Positions 8,640 through 16,846 of a stretch of 64,000 nucleotides of DNA are shown in pieces. The stretch comes from Bog-756 sp963730685 (lineage in GTDB: Bacteria > Actinomycetota > Acidimicrobiia > Acidimicrobiales > RAAP-2): assembly GCA_963730685.1 (NCBI GenBank), contig CAVSSP010000004.1, positions 806,001 to 870,000 of the forward strand. Direction: 5' to 3'. Numbering within the stretch: the stretch's first letter is position 1; each line of letters begins with the position of its first letter. The notes beneath the pieces are model-generated. The model did not search any database, was not told the origin of the DNA, and worked only from the letters and a program-made list of their open reading frames with translations. A program made the position numbers and the translations under genes.

Positions 8640-9264
8640 TCACCCCACCAGGGCGGTGACGGTCCGCACCATGACCCGCTCGGCCTCGACGGCCGACCGG
8701 CCCCCGTCGCGGAGCGAGCTCCAGCGGTGCCATCCGATGGCAAGATCGAGGGACTCGAGCAGGAGGGGACCGTGGCCACCCCTCGAGAGGATCTCCGGTC
8801 GCAGGCCGACCACCAGCTGGTGCCGGAGGAGGGCACGGAGTTCGGCCGTGCCGTCATCGCGGTCGCTGGTCCTGGCCATCGTGGCGCGGAGCACCGGAGC
8901 GATGGCCTCGAACACTTCACGGCGCTGGCGGCAGATCACCGCCGTGCGGAGGTCGACGGGCCCATGGGGCGGGATGATGCCGATGAGCGGGCGGGTCCTC
9001 GAGGCCCGGAGCTCGGTTGCGCTGCGATAGAGCTCCCGGACCTCGCGGAAGTGGTGGAAGACCAAGCGGACCGAGACGCCGGCGCGTTGCGCCACCTGCG
9101 GGGTGGTGGGCTGACGGTTGCCCGATTCGATGAGGTCGATGGTGGCCTCGACAATGGCGGCACCGGGTGCGCGCGCCGCGGGCCACCCGCCCGTCGACCC
9201 CTCGGGTCAGGCCACCGCCGCCCACCGATGGGTCCGGCCACGGCCCCACCCTCGGTCCAGTCAT
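8640..9264 (-). CDS. TetR-family transcriptional regulator, one frameshift
   Basis: From ATG 9264 the protein begins with a glycine-rich leader and DGRVARGARTR. After a one-base shift near 9163 it reads AAIVEATIDLIESGNRQPTT, then PQVAQRAGVSVRLVFHHFRE, which is a canonical TetR helix-turn-helix ending in the HHF recognition helix. About 208 residues in total, normal size. The C-terminal ligand domain (DRDDGTAELRALLRHQLVVG) is not specific. The ligand and targets are unknown. It is convergent with the histidine phosphatase and upstream of, and co-directional with, nothing obvious, so the dehydrogenase at 9386-10324 on the same strand may be co-transcribed with it. Confidence 0.8.
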
Positions 9265-9385
9265 CGGTCGCCCCTCAGCCCTTGCCGGTGAGCTGGCCAC
9301 CCTAGGCCGCCACCCGACCCCGGATCGTCCGGATGGGGGTGATTGAGGGGGTGAACCGGGGACAATTCCCCTGTTCCGGGCCATG

Positions 9386-10324
9386 TCAGGGATGGACGAC
9401 CACCTTGATGGCGTCGGTACCCCGGTCGCTTGCCACCCGGAACGCCTCGGTGGCATCCTCCAGCGGGAAGTGGTGGGTGATGACGGCATCGGCGAGCTCG
9501 GGGACGGCGGCGAGCAACCGGACGGCCTCCTCGAACTCGGACGTCCCATGGTGGTGGCCGTAGGTGAAGGCCGGGATCAGCGATACCTCCTTCATCTGGA
9601 AGGTCAGCCCGACCGACACCGGTGCCCAGAAGTTCCCGAGGATGGCGACGGTCCCACCCGGACGGCTCCGGGCGATGGCCTCGTCCATGGAGGACTGGGT
9701 GCCGGCGGCCTCGAGGACGATGTCGTAGTCGGCACCGGGCGCCGTTCCGGCACCCAGTCGCTCACCGGCCTCGAGGCGGTTGGGGCGCCGGGCCACCAGA
9801 TCGACCGTCGCTCCCAGCCGGCGGGCCACGGCGATCGCACAGAGGCCGATCGGTCCGGCGCCGATGACCAGGGCCCGGGCGCCAGGGACGAGGCCCGACC
9901 GGTTGATCCCGTGGAGGGCCACGGCGATCGGCTCCACCAGGTTGGCGGAACCGAAGGAGTGGGGATCGTCCAGGACCTTGGCACAGCGTGGGTCCACCCA
10001 CACCTCGTCGGCCAAGCCGCCGTCGCGGCTGACGCCGTAGGTGGTGGCGAGTGCCTGCGGGCACTGCTGGTCGTTCCCGGACGAGCACCGGTCGCAGACT
10101 CCGCACGGGACGGCCGGGAGCACGGCGACGGGCGTGCCGTCGTCCAGCCGGCCGCAGAACTCGTGGCCGAGCGTCACCGCCGACGGTCCGAACGAGGCGA
10201 GGTGGAGATCCGAGCCACAGATCCCCGAGCTCGTCACCGTCACCCGGACGCCGACCGGGTGCGGATCGAGAACCTCGACCAGACGGATCCCGTCAGCCGT
10301 GCTCCGGACGCCCCGCATCCCCAT
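9386..10324 (-). CDS. Zinc-dependent alcohol dehydrogenase (MDR family)
   Basis: Intact, 312 residues, slightly shorter than the usual 340-350. GICGSDLH (Cys36) and GHEFCG (His54, Glu55) are the catalytic zinc region. Cys74, 77, 80 and 88 (CGVCDRC and QQC) form the structural zinc site. ALVIGAGPIGLCAIAVARRL is the NAD(P) Rossmann motif. It oxidises an alcohol or reduces an aldehyde or ketone; substrate unknown, though sorbitol/threonine dehydrogenase-like enzymes share this plan. It lies 121 bases upstream of the TetR gene on the same strand, so one transcript is possible and the TetR may control it. Confidence 0.9.
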   Translation of the reverse strand: MGMRGVRSTADGIRLVEVLDPHPVGVRVTVTSSGICGSDLHLASFGPSAVTLGHEFCGRLDDGTPVAVLPAVPCGVCDRCSSGNDQQCPQALATTYGVSRDGGLADEVWVDPRCAKVLDDPHSFGSANLVEPIAVALHGINRSGLVPGARALVIGAGPIGLCAIAVARRLGATVDLVARRPNRLEAGERLGAGTAPGADYDIVLEAAGTQSSMDEAIARSRPGGTVAILGNFWAPVSVGLTFQMKEVSLIPAFTYGHHHGTSEFEEAVRLLAAVPELADAVITHHFPLEDATEAFRVASDRGTDAIKVVVHP

Positions 10325-10427
10325 CCGTCCCCGGTAGATCGTCGGGGAGCAGCCACCCGGCGGAAGGTGGTTGCTCGACCCGACCCTCCCACCCTAGGGG
10401 CCGCGCCCGCCACACCGATCCGGCTCA

Positions 10428-10781
10428 TCACCGACCCGACCCCCGGGCCTCTTTGGCATATCGGGCGGCCAGCTGCCGCGAGAACCCCCACGCCCTCCCG
10501 ACGTCGCCGATGGAGAGGCCCTCGACCAGGCCGACGGCGGTGATCGCCAGCCTGGTCCGGTGGCGGCAGTGCTCGAAGTCGTCGAGGGAGTCGGTCAGCT
10601 CCTGGCGGGCAACGTGCGCGCCCAGGGTGGCCATGGCCGTGGCGATGTCGGTCCCCTTCTCGAGCTGCCTGGCCATCCGCCGGTAGGAGGTCTCCTTGGC
10701 CCGGAGGTCGGCGCGCAGCCGCCTGGCCGAGGCCAGCAGGTCCTCGATCTCTCGAAGGGCACCGTCACGAGATCCGTTCAC
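10428..10781 (-). CDS. Small helix-turn-helix-like protein
   Basis: About 117 residues from GTG 10781; the frame is open further upstream to about 10919, but that part is low-complexity and crosses the TTGCGCAA repeats. Residues 8-60 are a charged helix (REIEDLLASARRLRADLRAK). Residues 88-112 (GLSIGDVGRAWGFSRQLAAR) have the spacing of a helix-turn-helix. It diverges from the SipW gene. A DNA-binding role at the repeats between the two genes is inference. No known family was recognised. Confidence 0.55.
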   Translation of the reverse strand: MNGSRDGALREIEDLLASARRLRADLRAKETSYRRMARQLEKGTDIATAMATLGAHVARQELTDSLDDFEHCRHRTRLAITAVGLVEGLSIGDVGRAWGFSRQLAARYAKEARGSGR

Positions 10782-10885
10782 GACCGGCAGCCTAGGCGTC
10801 AGGGTCGTATTCGAGGTGGTGTCCGCAACGGTCCCGCAGTGGAGGCGAGAACGCTTGTACCCGTCGATTCGACCGCCTCGGGACC

Positions 10886-10919
10886 TTGCAATTGCGGTTG
10901 CGCAAGCTCGGTTGCGCAA
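10886..10919. promoter_or_regulatory. Tandem TTGCGCAA palindromes
   Basis: Two perfect 8-bp palindromes TTGCGCAA at 10898-10905 and 10912-10919, with start-to-start spacing of 14 and both preceded by GG or CGG. A degenerate TTGCAA precedes them at 10886. They sit just upstream of the SipW-type gene, between divergent genes, as operator sites would. Confidence 0.5.
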
Positions 10920-10947
10920 CGCGTGTTGTCAAAATTCCTAAAGTGCG

Positions 10948-11544
10948 GTGTCGGCCGTGCCGAATGTCAGTGGGTGCGGAACCCCCGATCTATCGACGAC
11001 CCCAGTGGTCACCGAGCAATTCTGGTCCGTCTCCACCCTGTGCATGGTGCTGGGTTCCGGGCTGTGTTCCGCTTTGGCGCTGCTCACGTTCTCGCTGCAC
11101 CTCGGATTCCGTCCCGTCCTCACCGGGAGCATGCGGCCCGCCTACGGCCCGGGAGCGTTGCTGGTCACCAGGGCGGTTCCCGTCAGCTCCGTCAGGCCCG
11201 GGATGATCGTGGTATTCACCCCTCCGGGGGAGCACGTGCAGTTCGCCCACCGCATCACCACGGTGACCGGGTCGTCATCTCATCCCACCATCACCACCAA
11301 GGGGGACGCCAACCCGGCTCCCGACCCGTGGCATGCCCAGTTGTCGTCCTCCACGGTGCCCGAGGTGGTGGCGGCGGTGCCGTGGGTGGGTGGGCTGGTG
11401 ACCGGGATGCGTGGCGCCCTCGCCACCATCCTCGTCGTCCTCGGCGCCCTGTGCGCCGCGGTGGCCGGTAGTCGCTGGATCCTCCGCCCCACCGGGAGGC
11501 CACTCCCGGACCGCGCGCCGAGTGCCGCCCCCCTCAAGGCGTGA
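10948..11544 (+). CDS. sipW: SipW-type signal peptidase I
   Basis: Membrane signal peptidase of the archaeal/ER (S26B) class. One N-terminal helix (about residues 30-52) anchors it. TGSMRP holds the nucleophile Ser61. FAHRI has His101 where bacterial-type enzymes have the catalytic Lys, which is the hallmark of SipW. KGDAN holds Asp120. A second helix near residues 160-178 is a C-terminal anchor. These enzymes process TasA/camelysin-type precursors, and exactly such a gene follows at 11651. Start GTG 10948 was taken; GTG 10957 is also possible. Length 198 residues. The call of the family is firm; the gene symbol is by analogy. Confidence 0.88.
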   Translation: MSAVPNVSGCGTPDLSTTPVVTEQFWSVSTLCMVLGSGLCSALALLTFSLHLGFRPVLTGSMRPAYGPGALLVTRAVPVSSVRPGMIVVFTPPGEHVQFAHRITTVTGSSSHPTITTKGDANPAPDPWHAQLSSSTVPEVVAAVPWVGGLVTGMRGALATILVVLGALCAAVAGSRWILRPTGRPLPDRAPSAAPLKA

Positions 11545-11650
11545 CCGTCGAACGTGACCGTCTCCGCCCGTCGCCGTCTCCGCCCCTTCAACATCTCCAA
11601 CCAAATCAGCATCCATATCCATCACAACATCCACCACTAAGGAGCCATTC

Positions 11651-12319
11651 ATGAGTACCCACCGTCACACCCGATCGAAGCCCAGGCGTCATGGACGGGT
11701 AGTCCTGGCCGGCGTGTTCGCCGCATCCGTCGGGCTCCTCGCCACTGCCGGGGTGTATGCCGGTCTGACCGGTATCGCTACCGGCTCGGAGGCGGTCACC
11801 ACGGGGACGCTCAATCTGACCCTGAGCCCGGACGTCGGAGTCGGCTTCTCCAACTTCACCGGCAAGATGGCACCGGGGGACACCGACAACGTCTATGTCA
11901 ACCTCAACAACACCGGGACACTGGCATCGGCGGCCGGGATGACCCTGTGGGTTGCGGGCACCCCGGTGAACGCCCTGACCAACGGGACCGCCAGCGGTGA
12001 AGGTCTGACGGTCACCGCCACCCAGTGCTCGGTGGCGTGGACGCTGGCCGGCGTGTGCTCGGGGTCGACCACGGCCATCCTCCCCTCCACCCAGATCAGT
12101 ACGATGAACACCTCGGGCACGGCGGTGGCGCTGTCCAACGTGCCGTCCCTGGCGGCCGCCACCGGACAGGTCGCCCACGTCCAGGTGAGCCTGGGCCTGG
12201 TGGGCACCGAGGTGTCGACCAACGGCGTGACGCCGTCCCCCACCATCCAGGGGCTGTCGACCACCCTGGCGTACACCTTCACGGAGCAGCAGCGTGTCGG
12301 GGTGGCGACCAACCAGTAG
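11651..12319 (+). CDS. TasA/camelysin-like SipW-dependent secreted protein
   Basis: A 222-residue exported protein. The N-terminus has a basic stretch (HRHTRSKPRRHGR) and a hydrophobic helix (VVLAGVFAASVGLLATAGVY), then YAGLTG. It next shows ATGSEAVTTGTLNLTLSP, the pattern that opens the mature camelysin domain. The rest is Thr/Ser/Gly/Val-rich and probably all beta. An AAGGAGCC ribosome site precedes ATG 11651. In Bacillus TasA such proteins are cut by SipW and form matrix fibres or act as surface metalloproteases; which applies here is unknown. No HExxH metalloprotease motif is seen, so a structural role is more likely. Confidence 0.78.
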   Translation: MSTHRHTRSKPRRHGRVVLAGVFAASVGLLATAGVYAGLTGIATGSEAVTTGTLNLTLSPDVGVGFSNFTGKMAPGDTDNVYVNLNNTGTLASAAGMTLWVAGTPVNALTNGTASGEGLTVTATQCSVAWTLAGVCSGSTTAILPSTQISTMNTSGTAVALSNVPSLAAATGQVAHVQVSLGLVGTEVSTNGVTPSPTIQGLSTTLAYTFTEQQRVGVATNQ

Positions 12320-12335
12320 GGCCACCGAGGATTCT

Positions 12336-12392
12336 GGGTGGTCGGGGCACCTGCCCCGGCCACCCGGCCTGCCGGCCCCCGGACCGGGGGCC
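12336..12392 (+). terminator. Two adjacent hairpins inside the export cassette
   Basis: First hairpin 12336-12365: GGGTGG, GGGGCA, loop CC, TGCCCC, CCACCC, with one internal mismatch pair region. Second 12374-12392: GGCCCCCGG - A - CCGGGGGCC. They begin 17 bases after the camelysin-like stop. Neither has a T run. They could end or attenuate transcription before the second secreted gene. Confidence 0.5.
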
Positions 12393-12467
12393 GTCGGTCA
12401 CCGCCGAGCCGATTCCCGGTGGGCACCGACCGGTCGCCGCAGCGACAGATCACGAGCGGGAGAGACA

Positions 12468-13007
12468 GTGAGGGAGGGCCCACAGCGACGGATGGCGGGG
12501 AGGATCGTCACCACGGTGGCGGTCCTCGTGCTCGCGGGAGCCGGAGTTCCGTCGCTCGCGGCCGCCGCCGGTCCGGTCAAAGCCACGGTGTCGGGATCCG
12601 AATCGGTGACGAGCGGGAAGTGGGCGGCCACGGCCGGCACCACGTCCATGACCTTCACGACCAACACCGATCAGGTGTCGACGATCACCAACACCGGCAC
12701 CGTGCCCCTGTCGGCGATCAGCTACAAGGTCACCGTCTCCAATCCCACCGGTTCGCCGACGTTCACCCTGTTCGCCTGCACCACGGCCTGGGCGTCGAAC
12801 AAGTGCGGGGGCGCAGCGGGTACCCAGGTGGGGACCACCTTCGCCAAGAACACGACCACCACCGTGGCGTCGGCGGTGGTGCCACCCGTCGGCGGTTCGG
12901 TCTACCTGCAGTTCGAGCCGGCCACCGTGACGGCGTCGACCGTGGTGACCCTCGGGACGTCGATCACCTCCCCGGGCCAGCTGGCGGTGGTGAAGACCAA
13001 CCAATGA
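12468..13007 (+). CDS. Secreted hypothetical protein, probable second export-cassette product
   Basis: A 179-residue protein from GTG 12468, chosen because GGGAG sits five bases upstream; ATG 12492 has no suitable site. The N-terminus (MREGPQRRMAGR) is followed by a hydrophobic signal IVTTVAVLVLAGAGVPSLAA ending in AAAAGP. The mature part is beta-rich and Thr/Val/Ser-rich, with a possible disulphide between the cysteines in FACTT and NKCGG. The motif TTNTDQVSTITNTGTVPLSA resembles repeat-like surface proteins. The function is unknown. It follows the TasA-like gene after the hairpins, so it may be made in smaller amounts. Confidence 0.75.
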   Translation: MREGPQRRMAGRIVTTVAVLVLAGAGVPSLAAAAGPVKATVSGSESVTSGKWAATAGTTSMTFTTNTDQVSTITNTGTVPLSAISYKVTVSNPTGSPTFTLFACTTAWASNKCGGAAGTQVGTTFAKNTTTTVASAVVPPVGGSVYLQFEPATVTASTVVTLGTSITSPGQLAVVKTNQ

Positions 13008-13126
13008 GCGGGCCGGCCCCGGCATCCGCATCGGCCCGTCGGAATGGATCCGGGGTCGGAGGTGGTTGAACCTGTGAGCAGACCACGAAGTGCGAGCGGG
13101 TGGGTGGGCCCGGAACGGAGATTGCC

Positions 13127-13555
13127 ATGGTGACCGCGTTGATCAAGCCCCTCTACACCGCGGAGGCGACCGCGGTGGGAGGCCGTGAAGGGCACGTCCG
13201 CAGCGCGGACGGGCAGCTCGATGTCGACCTGGAGCCCCCCGTCGAGATGGGCGGCCCGGGCGGGGCGACCAACCCCGAGGAACTGTTCGCCGCCGGGTAC
13301 GCGGCGTGCTTCCAGAGTGCGCTCCAGGTGGTGGCCCGGCGGGCCAAAGTTGGTGTCGACGGCTCGACGGTGACGGCCAGGGTCTCCATCGGCACCATCG
13401 AGGGCGGTTCTTTCGGCTTGGCGGTGCACCTCGACGTGCACATCCCCGAGGCCGACGCCTCGACCACCGATACGCTCATCGAGGCCGCCCACCAGGTGTG
13501 TCCCTACAGCAACGCCACCCGCGGGAACATCGAGGTCGTCCTGGCCGCGGTGTGA
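13127..13555 (+). CDS. ohr: Organic hydroperoxide resistance protein (Ohr/OsmC family)
   Basis: Thiol peroxidase that reduces organic hydroperoxides, using two reactive cysteines. Cys61 in AACFQSAL and Cys125 in QVCPYSNATRGN match the Ohr pattern, and ATNPEELFAAGYAACF is the classic signature. Length 142 residues, typical of Ohr (about 140). An AACGGAG ribosome site precedes ATG 13127. No MarR-type OhrR gene is adjacent. It is convergent with the APC permease, with ten bases between stops. Confidence 0.92.
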   Translation: MVTALIKPLYTAEATAVGGREGHVRSADGQLDVDLEPPVEMGGPGGATNPEELFAAGYAACFQSALQVVARRAKVGVDGSTVTARVSIGTIEGGSFGLAVHLDVHIPEADASTTDTLIEAAHQVCPYSNATRGNIEVVLAAV

Positions 13556-13565
13556 CCGGTCCGGG

Positions 13566-15179
13566 TCACGCCTTTGGATCCACCCCGAACAGGCCGACCG
13601 GAGTGCCGATGTCCTCGGGCACCAGCGTCGGGGTGTCGCGGTTGAGGACCTCACCCCGGAAGAAGGCCGGCCGGATGGCGGCGAACGTGAACATCAACAC
13701 GATCCCGAGTGCCACTGAGATGAGGTCGATCAGGAACACGCCCCCCATGTCCCAGTGCGGCCAGAACGGCATGAGCCACGTCGTGTAGCTGTTGACGGGC
13801 TTCCAGTAGAAGTACAGGTTGTACCCGAGGGCACCCCAGAGCATCACGCCCCCGGCCAGGGGCAGGATGCCGCGGATCCACAGGTTGCGGGCGCTGTCGC
13901 GGAGCGTGGCGCGGTAGTACCAGACGCAGGAGAACCCGGTCAGCCCGTAGTAGAAGGCGATCATGACCCCGAGCGCCGACACGGCGTCGGCGATCACCGA
14001 ACCGGCCGAGATGAAGTTCAAGATCACATAGAGGACGATTGATGCCGCCCCCATCACCACCGTCGAGACGGTCGGGGTCAAGAAGCGCTTGTGGATCCGC
14101 GAGAACGTCGACGGGATGGCCTTGTAGACCCCCATGGCCAGGGTGGTGCGGGCGGTGGGCAGGATCGTGGTCTGCGTGGAAGCGGCGGCGGAGCTCAGCA
14201 CCATCAGCAACAGCAGGTGGAACAGCACGTTCCCCAGGCCCGAGGACCCGAACACCGAATGGCCGAGGACCGAGAGCACGTCACCCTGGTCGTTGGTGTT
14301 CCCGAGACCGATGCCGGTGGTCCCGATGCCGGCGTAGGACTGGGCGGCCAACACCACCAACACATAGGTCACCAGGAGGACGACCGTCGACAGCACCGCG
14401 GCCCGCCCCGGCACCGTGGCCGGATCGGCGGTCTCCTCGTTGACCGACACGGTGGTGTCCCAGCCCCAGTAGATGAACAGCATCAACAGCACGCCGTTGA
14501 TGAACGCCGATGCGGACGGGATGGCGAAGGGATTGAACCAGCTCCAAGACGGGGTGAGGTGGCCGACCGGCGCGCTTCCGTTCCCCACCTTGATCAGAGC
14601 GACGATCGAGAGGACGAGCAGCATGGTGAGCTCGATGCCCAACAGGGCCTTTTGGAAATTCGCCGACACCTCGATCCCCACGTAGCAGATGAGGGTCATG
14701 ACGACGATCCATGCGATCCCAACCAGCAGTACCCATCCACTGCTCGGGTCGGTGCCGATGGTGGTGGCGTTGAACAGCAGGAAGACGTACTGGCCCGCCA
14801 CCTGGGCCAGGCTGGCCATCACCAGGATGTCGGCGGCCACGATGGCCCAGCCGCCCGCCCAACCGGTCTTCGGCCCGAAGGCCCGGACCCCCCAGGTGAA
14901 GGTGGTGCCGCAGTCGGGGTCGGCGTTGTTCATCTCCTTGTACCCGTAGGCGATGAACAGCATCGGGATGAAGGCGATGACCGTGACGGCCGGGGCCTGG
15001 AGGCCGATGGCCACCACCACGAATCCGAGGGTGGCGGCGAGGCTGTACGCCGGCGCCGTCGACGCCACCCCCACCACCGTGCTCGAGATCAATCCGAGAG
15101 CACCGGACTTCAGTCCCTTTTCGGGCCGCTCGGTCGTCGGGAGGCCCGTCGTCTCCCCGGTTACCTCGCCTGTGGCCAT
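13566..15179 (-). CDS. APC-superfamily amino acid permease
   Basis: Intact 537-residue inner-membrane transporter with about 12 hydrophobic helices. The first helix region LKSGALGLISSTVVGVASTAPAYSLAATLG has the conserved start of the APC fold; the G-rich unwound segments AGGWAIVAADILVMASLAQ and YWGWDTTVSVNEETADPA support it. Substrate is not obvious; the group with CGTTFTWGVRAFGPKTGW is common in actinobacteria and probably moves amino acids or amines with a cation. Start ATG 15179. It is monocistronic: the small gene upstream (15487-15600) lies on the same strand but 300 bases away. Confidence 0.9.
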   Translation of the reverse strand: MATGEVTGETTGLPTTERPEKGLKSGALGLISSTVVGVASTAPAYSLAATLGFVVVAIGLQAPAVTVIAFIPMLFIAYGYKEMNNADPDCGTTFTWGVRAFGPKTGWAGGWAIVAADILVMASLAQVAGQYVFLLFNATTIGTDPSSGWVLLVGIAWIVVMTLICYVGIEVSANFQKALLGIELTMLLVLSIVALIKVGNGSAPVGHLTPSWSWFNPFAIPSASAFINGVLLMLFIYWGWDTTVSVNEETADPATVPGRAAVLSTVVLLVTYVLVVLAAQSYAGIGTTGIGLGNTNDQGDVLSVLGHSVFGSSGLGNVLFHLLLLMVLSSAAASTQTTILPTARTTLAMGVYKAIPSTFSRIHKRFLTPTVSTVVMGAASIVLYVILNFISAGSVIADAVSALGVMIAFYYGLTGFSCVWYYRATLRDSARNLWIRGILPLAGGVMLWGALGYNLYFYWKPVNSYTTWLMPFWPHWDMGGVFLIDLISVALGIVLMFTFAAIRPAFFRGEVLNRDTPTLVPEDIGTPVGLFGVDPKA

Positions 15180-15486
15180 CCGACTCCCTCCGTCTCCCCG
15201 GTGGGACCCACCTCAGCAGTGCGCACCCTTCCTGACGGCTATCCCCATGCAGTACCCGACCGAACCCAAAAATAGCCCTATCGGCCGAACGTCGCCGAGG
15301 ATGGCGGTCCCGCCGGCATCGAGCAGCGGTGGGGCTGATGAGCGTTACCGGGCCGCCGGTGACCGTCGCACGCCCGGTGCCGGCGTCCTCACCGGGTGCG
15401 CATCCGAGGCCCACCCCGCCCGAGGTGTCGATTCCACCACGCCCGCCCAGACGGCGGTGGTGGCAACGGGGACCCTGACAGAGCCG
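15180..15486. other. Intergenic region upstream of the permease
   Basis: About 300 bases without a supported gene. It should hold the permease promoter. An A/T-richer patch (AAAAATAGCCCTAT) lies near 15268-15281. Confidence 0.3.
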
Positions 15487-15600
15487 TCAGCGGCCGAGTC
15501 CCTTGCGGGCCTGCTCCTTGTCCTTTTTGGCGATCCGCTTCTCTTTGAGCGTCTTGCCGGACTTTTTGGATGCGGTCTTGCGGGGAGACTTGTCGGTCAT
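15487..15600 (-). CDS. Small lysine-rich basic protein
   Basis: A 37-residue protein with an excess of Lys/Arg (TDKSPRKTASKKSGKTLKEK and IAKKDKEQARKGLGR). A good ribosome site AAAGGGG lies five bases before ATG 15600. Short basic proteins of this composition are widespread in actinobacteria and annotated as hypothetical; a nucleic-acid or ribosome association is possible from charge alone. It lies on the strand opposite the cyclase gene and has no clear operon partner. Confidence 0.6.
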   Translation of the reverse strand: MTDKSPRKTASKKSGKTLKEKRIAKKDKEQARKGLGR

Positions 15601-15760
15601 GGGAACCCCTTTCGCTGCTCCGACCCTACTCGTGCGCCGGATCGGGGCCAGCCGGCGACCGCCCGGCACGCCCCCGGGCCGGTGCCCGGCCGGGGGTATT
15701 CGGTGATCCTCCCGGCCGGTGTTGGCCGAAGCCACAGCCGTCGTGTGTACTGGTCGGCGG

Positions 15761-16846
15761 ATGGAACCCCATGAGCTGGCCGAACTCGGCGTCTACGATC
15801 CCCGGTCCCCGGACTCCGGGCTGCGCCTGGAGCTCCTCGATCTCCTCGTCGGCATGGGCGCCACCGGCGAGGAGCTGGCCACCTTCCAGGACACCCTCCC
15901 GGCCCTGGCCGGTGTGTTGGCCATCCGGGGAGGCCCGGCGCTCACCCTCGAGGAGGTCGCTGACCGCTCCGGCCTGAGCACCCAGGAGGTACAGGGCCTG
16001 GCGCTCGCCGCCGGCATGCCGGACCCGGAGCCCGACGTCCCCGTGTTCACCGAGGGGTTCGCGGCGTTCGCGGCCGGTGTCCGCGACGTCGCCGCCGTCT
16101 TCGGTCAGGACGCCAGCACCCAGCTGATCCGGGTCCTGGCCGCAGCCATGGCCCGGGTGGCCGATGCCATGGTCTCCTCCTTTCTGGTCAACGTGGCGAC
16201 CCCGGCTCAGCGGATGGACCCGATCGGCCTCGGTGTCGCCCGTGCCAACGTCGAGGTCGCATCGCTACTTCCGTTCGTGGCCACCACCATGGACGCGCTG
16301 TTGCGACAACACCTGCTGATGGCCAGGCGCTTGAACACGACCGACACCGTGTCGGCCGACTTCGAGACCCGTCAGCTCGCCGTCGGCTTCGTCGACCTCG
16401 TCGGCTCCACCGAGCTGGGTGAACAGGTGGACCTCGACGAGCTGGGCGCGACATTGAGCGATTTCGAACGCATCGCGTCGGAGACCATCACCGAGGGCGG
16501 GGGCCGGGTGGTCAAGCTGATCGGTGACGAAATCCTGTTCACCGCCCCGGACGCGCTGACGGCCTCCTCCATCGCCCTCGATCTGGCTGACGCGTTCCAG
16601 GGGCACCCCGTGGTGCCCCAGGTGCGGGCCGGCCTGGCCAGTGGCGAGGTGATGTTGCGGGACGGCGATGTCTTCGGACCGGTCGTGAACCTGGCCAGCC
16701 GCATCGTCGGTATCGCCGAGGCGGGGGAGGTGGTCACGACGAGCGACGTGGCCACCGGGGCGGGACTGCCGAGCGTCCCGCTCGGCGTGCACCGCCTGAG
16801 TGGCATCGACGGTGACGTCGAGCTGCACAGGCTGAGCCGCCTGTGA
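15761..16846 (+). CDS. Class III adenylate cyclase with Rv1264-like N-terminal regulatory domain
   Basis: A 361-residue cytoplasmic cyclase. C-terminal catalytic domain: metal aspartates 212 (GFVDLVGST) and 256 (LIGDEILF), adenine-specifying Lys252 and Asp303, and transition-state Asn310/Arg314 in VVNLASRI; all are present, so it should make cAMP. The N-terminal 190 residues have a helix-turn-helix-like piece (LTLEEVADRSGLSTQEVQGL) and resemble the autoinhibitory, pH-sensing domain of M. tuberculosis Rv1264. ATG 15761 is the likeliest start; 15719 is an alternative that adds 14 residues. The gene overlaps the following GNAT gene by four bases. Confidence 0.9.
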   Translation: MEPHELAELGVYDPRSPDSGLRLELLDLLVGMGATGEELATFQDTLPALAGVLAIRGGPALTLEEVADRSGLSTQEVQGLALAAGMPDPEPDVPVFTEGFAAFAAGVRDVAAVFGQDASTQLIRVLAAAMARVADAMVSSFLVNVATPAQRMDPIGLGVARANVEVASLLPFVATTMDALLRQHLLMARRLNTTDTVSADFETRQLAVGFVDLVGSTELGEQVDLDELGATLSDFERIASETITEGGGRVVKLIGDEILFTAPDALTASSIALDLADAFQGHPVVPQVRAGLASGEVMLRDGDVFGPVVNLASRIVGIAEAGEVVTTSDVATGAGLPSVPLGVHRLSGIDGDVELHRLSRL

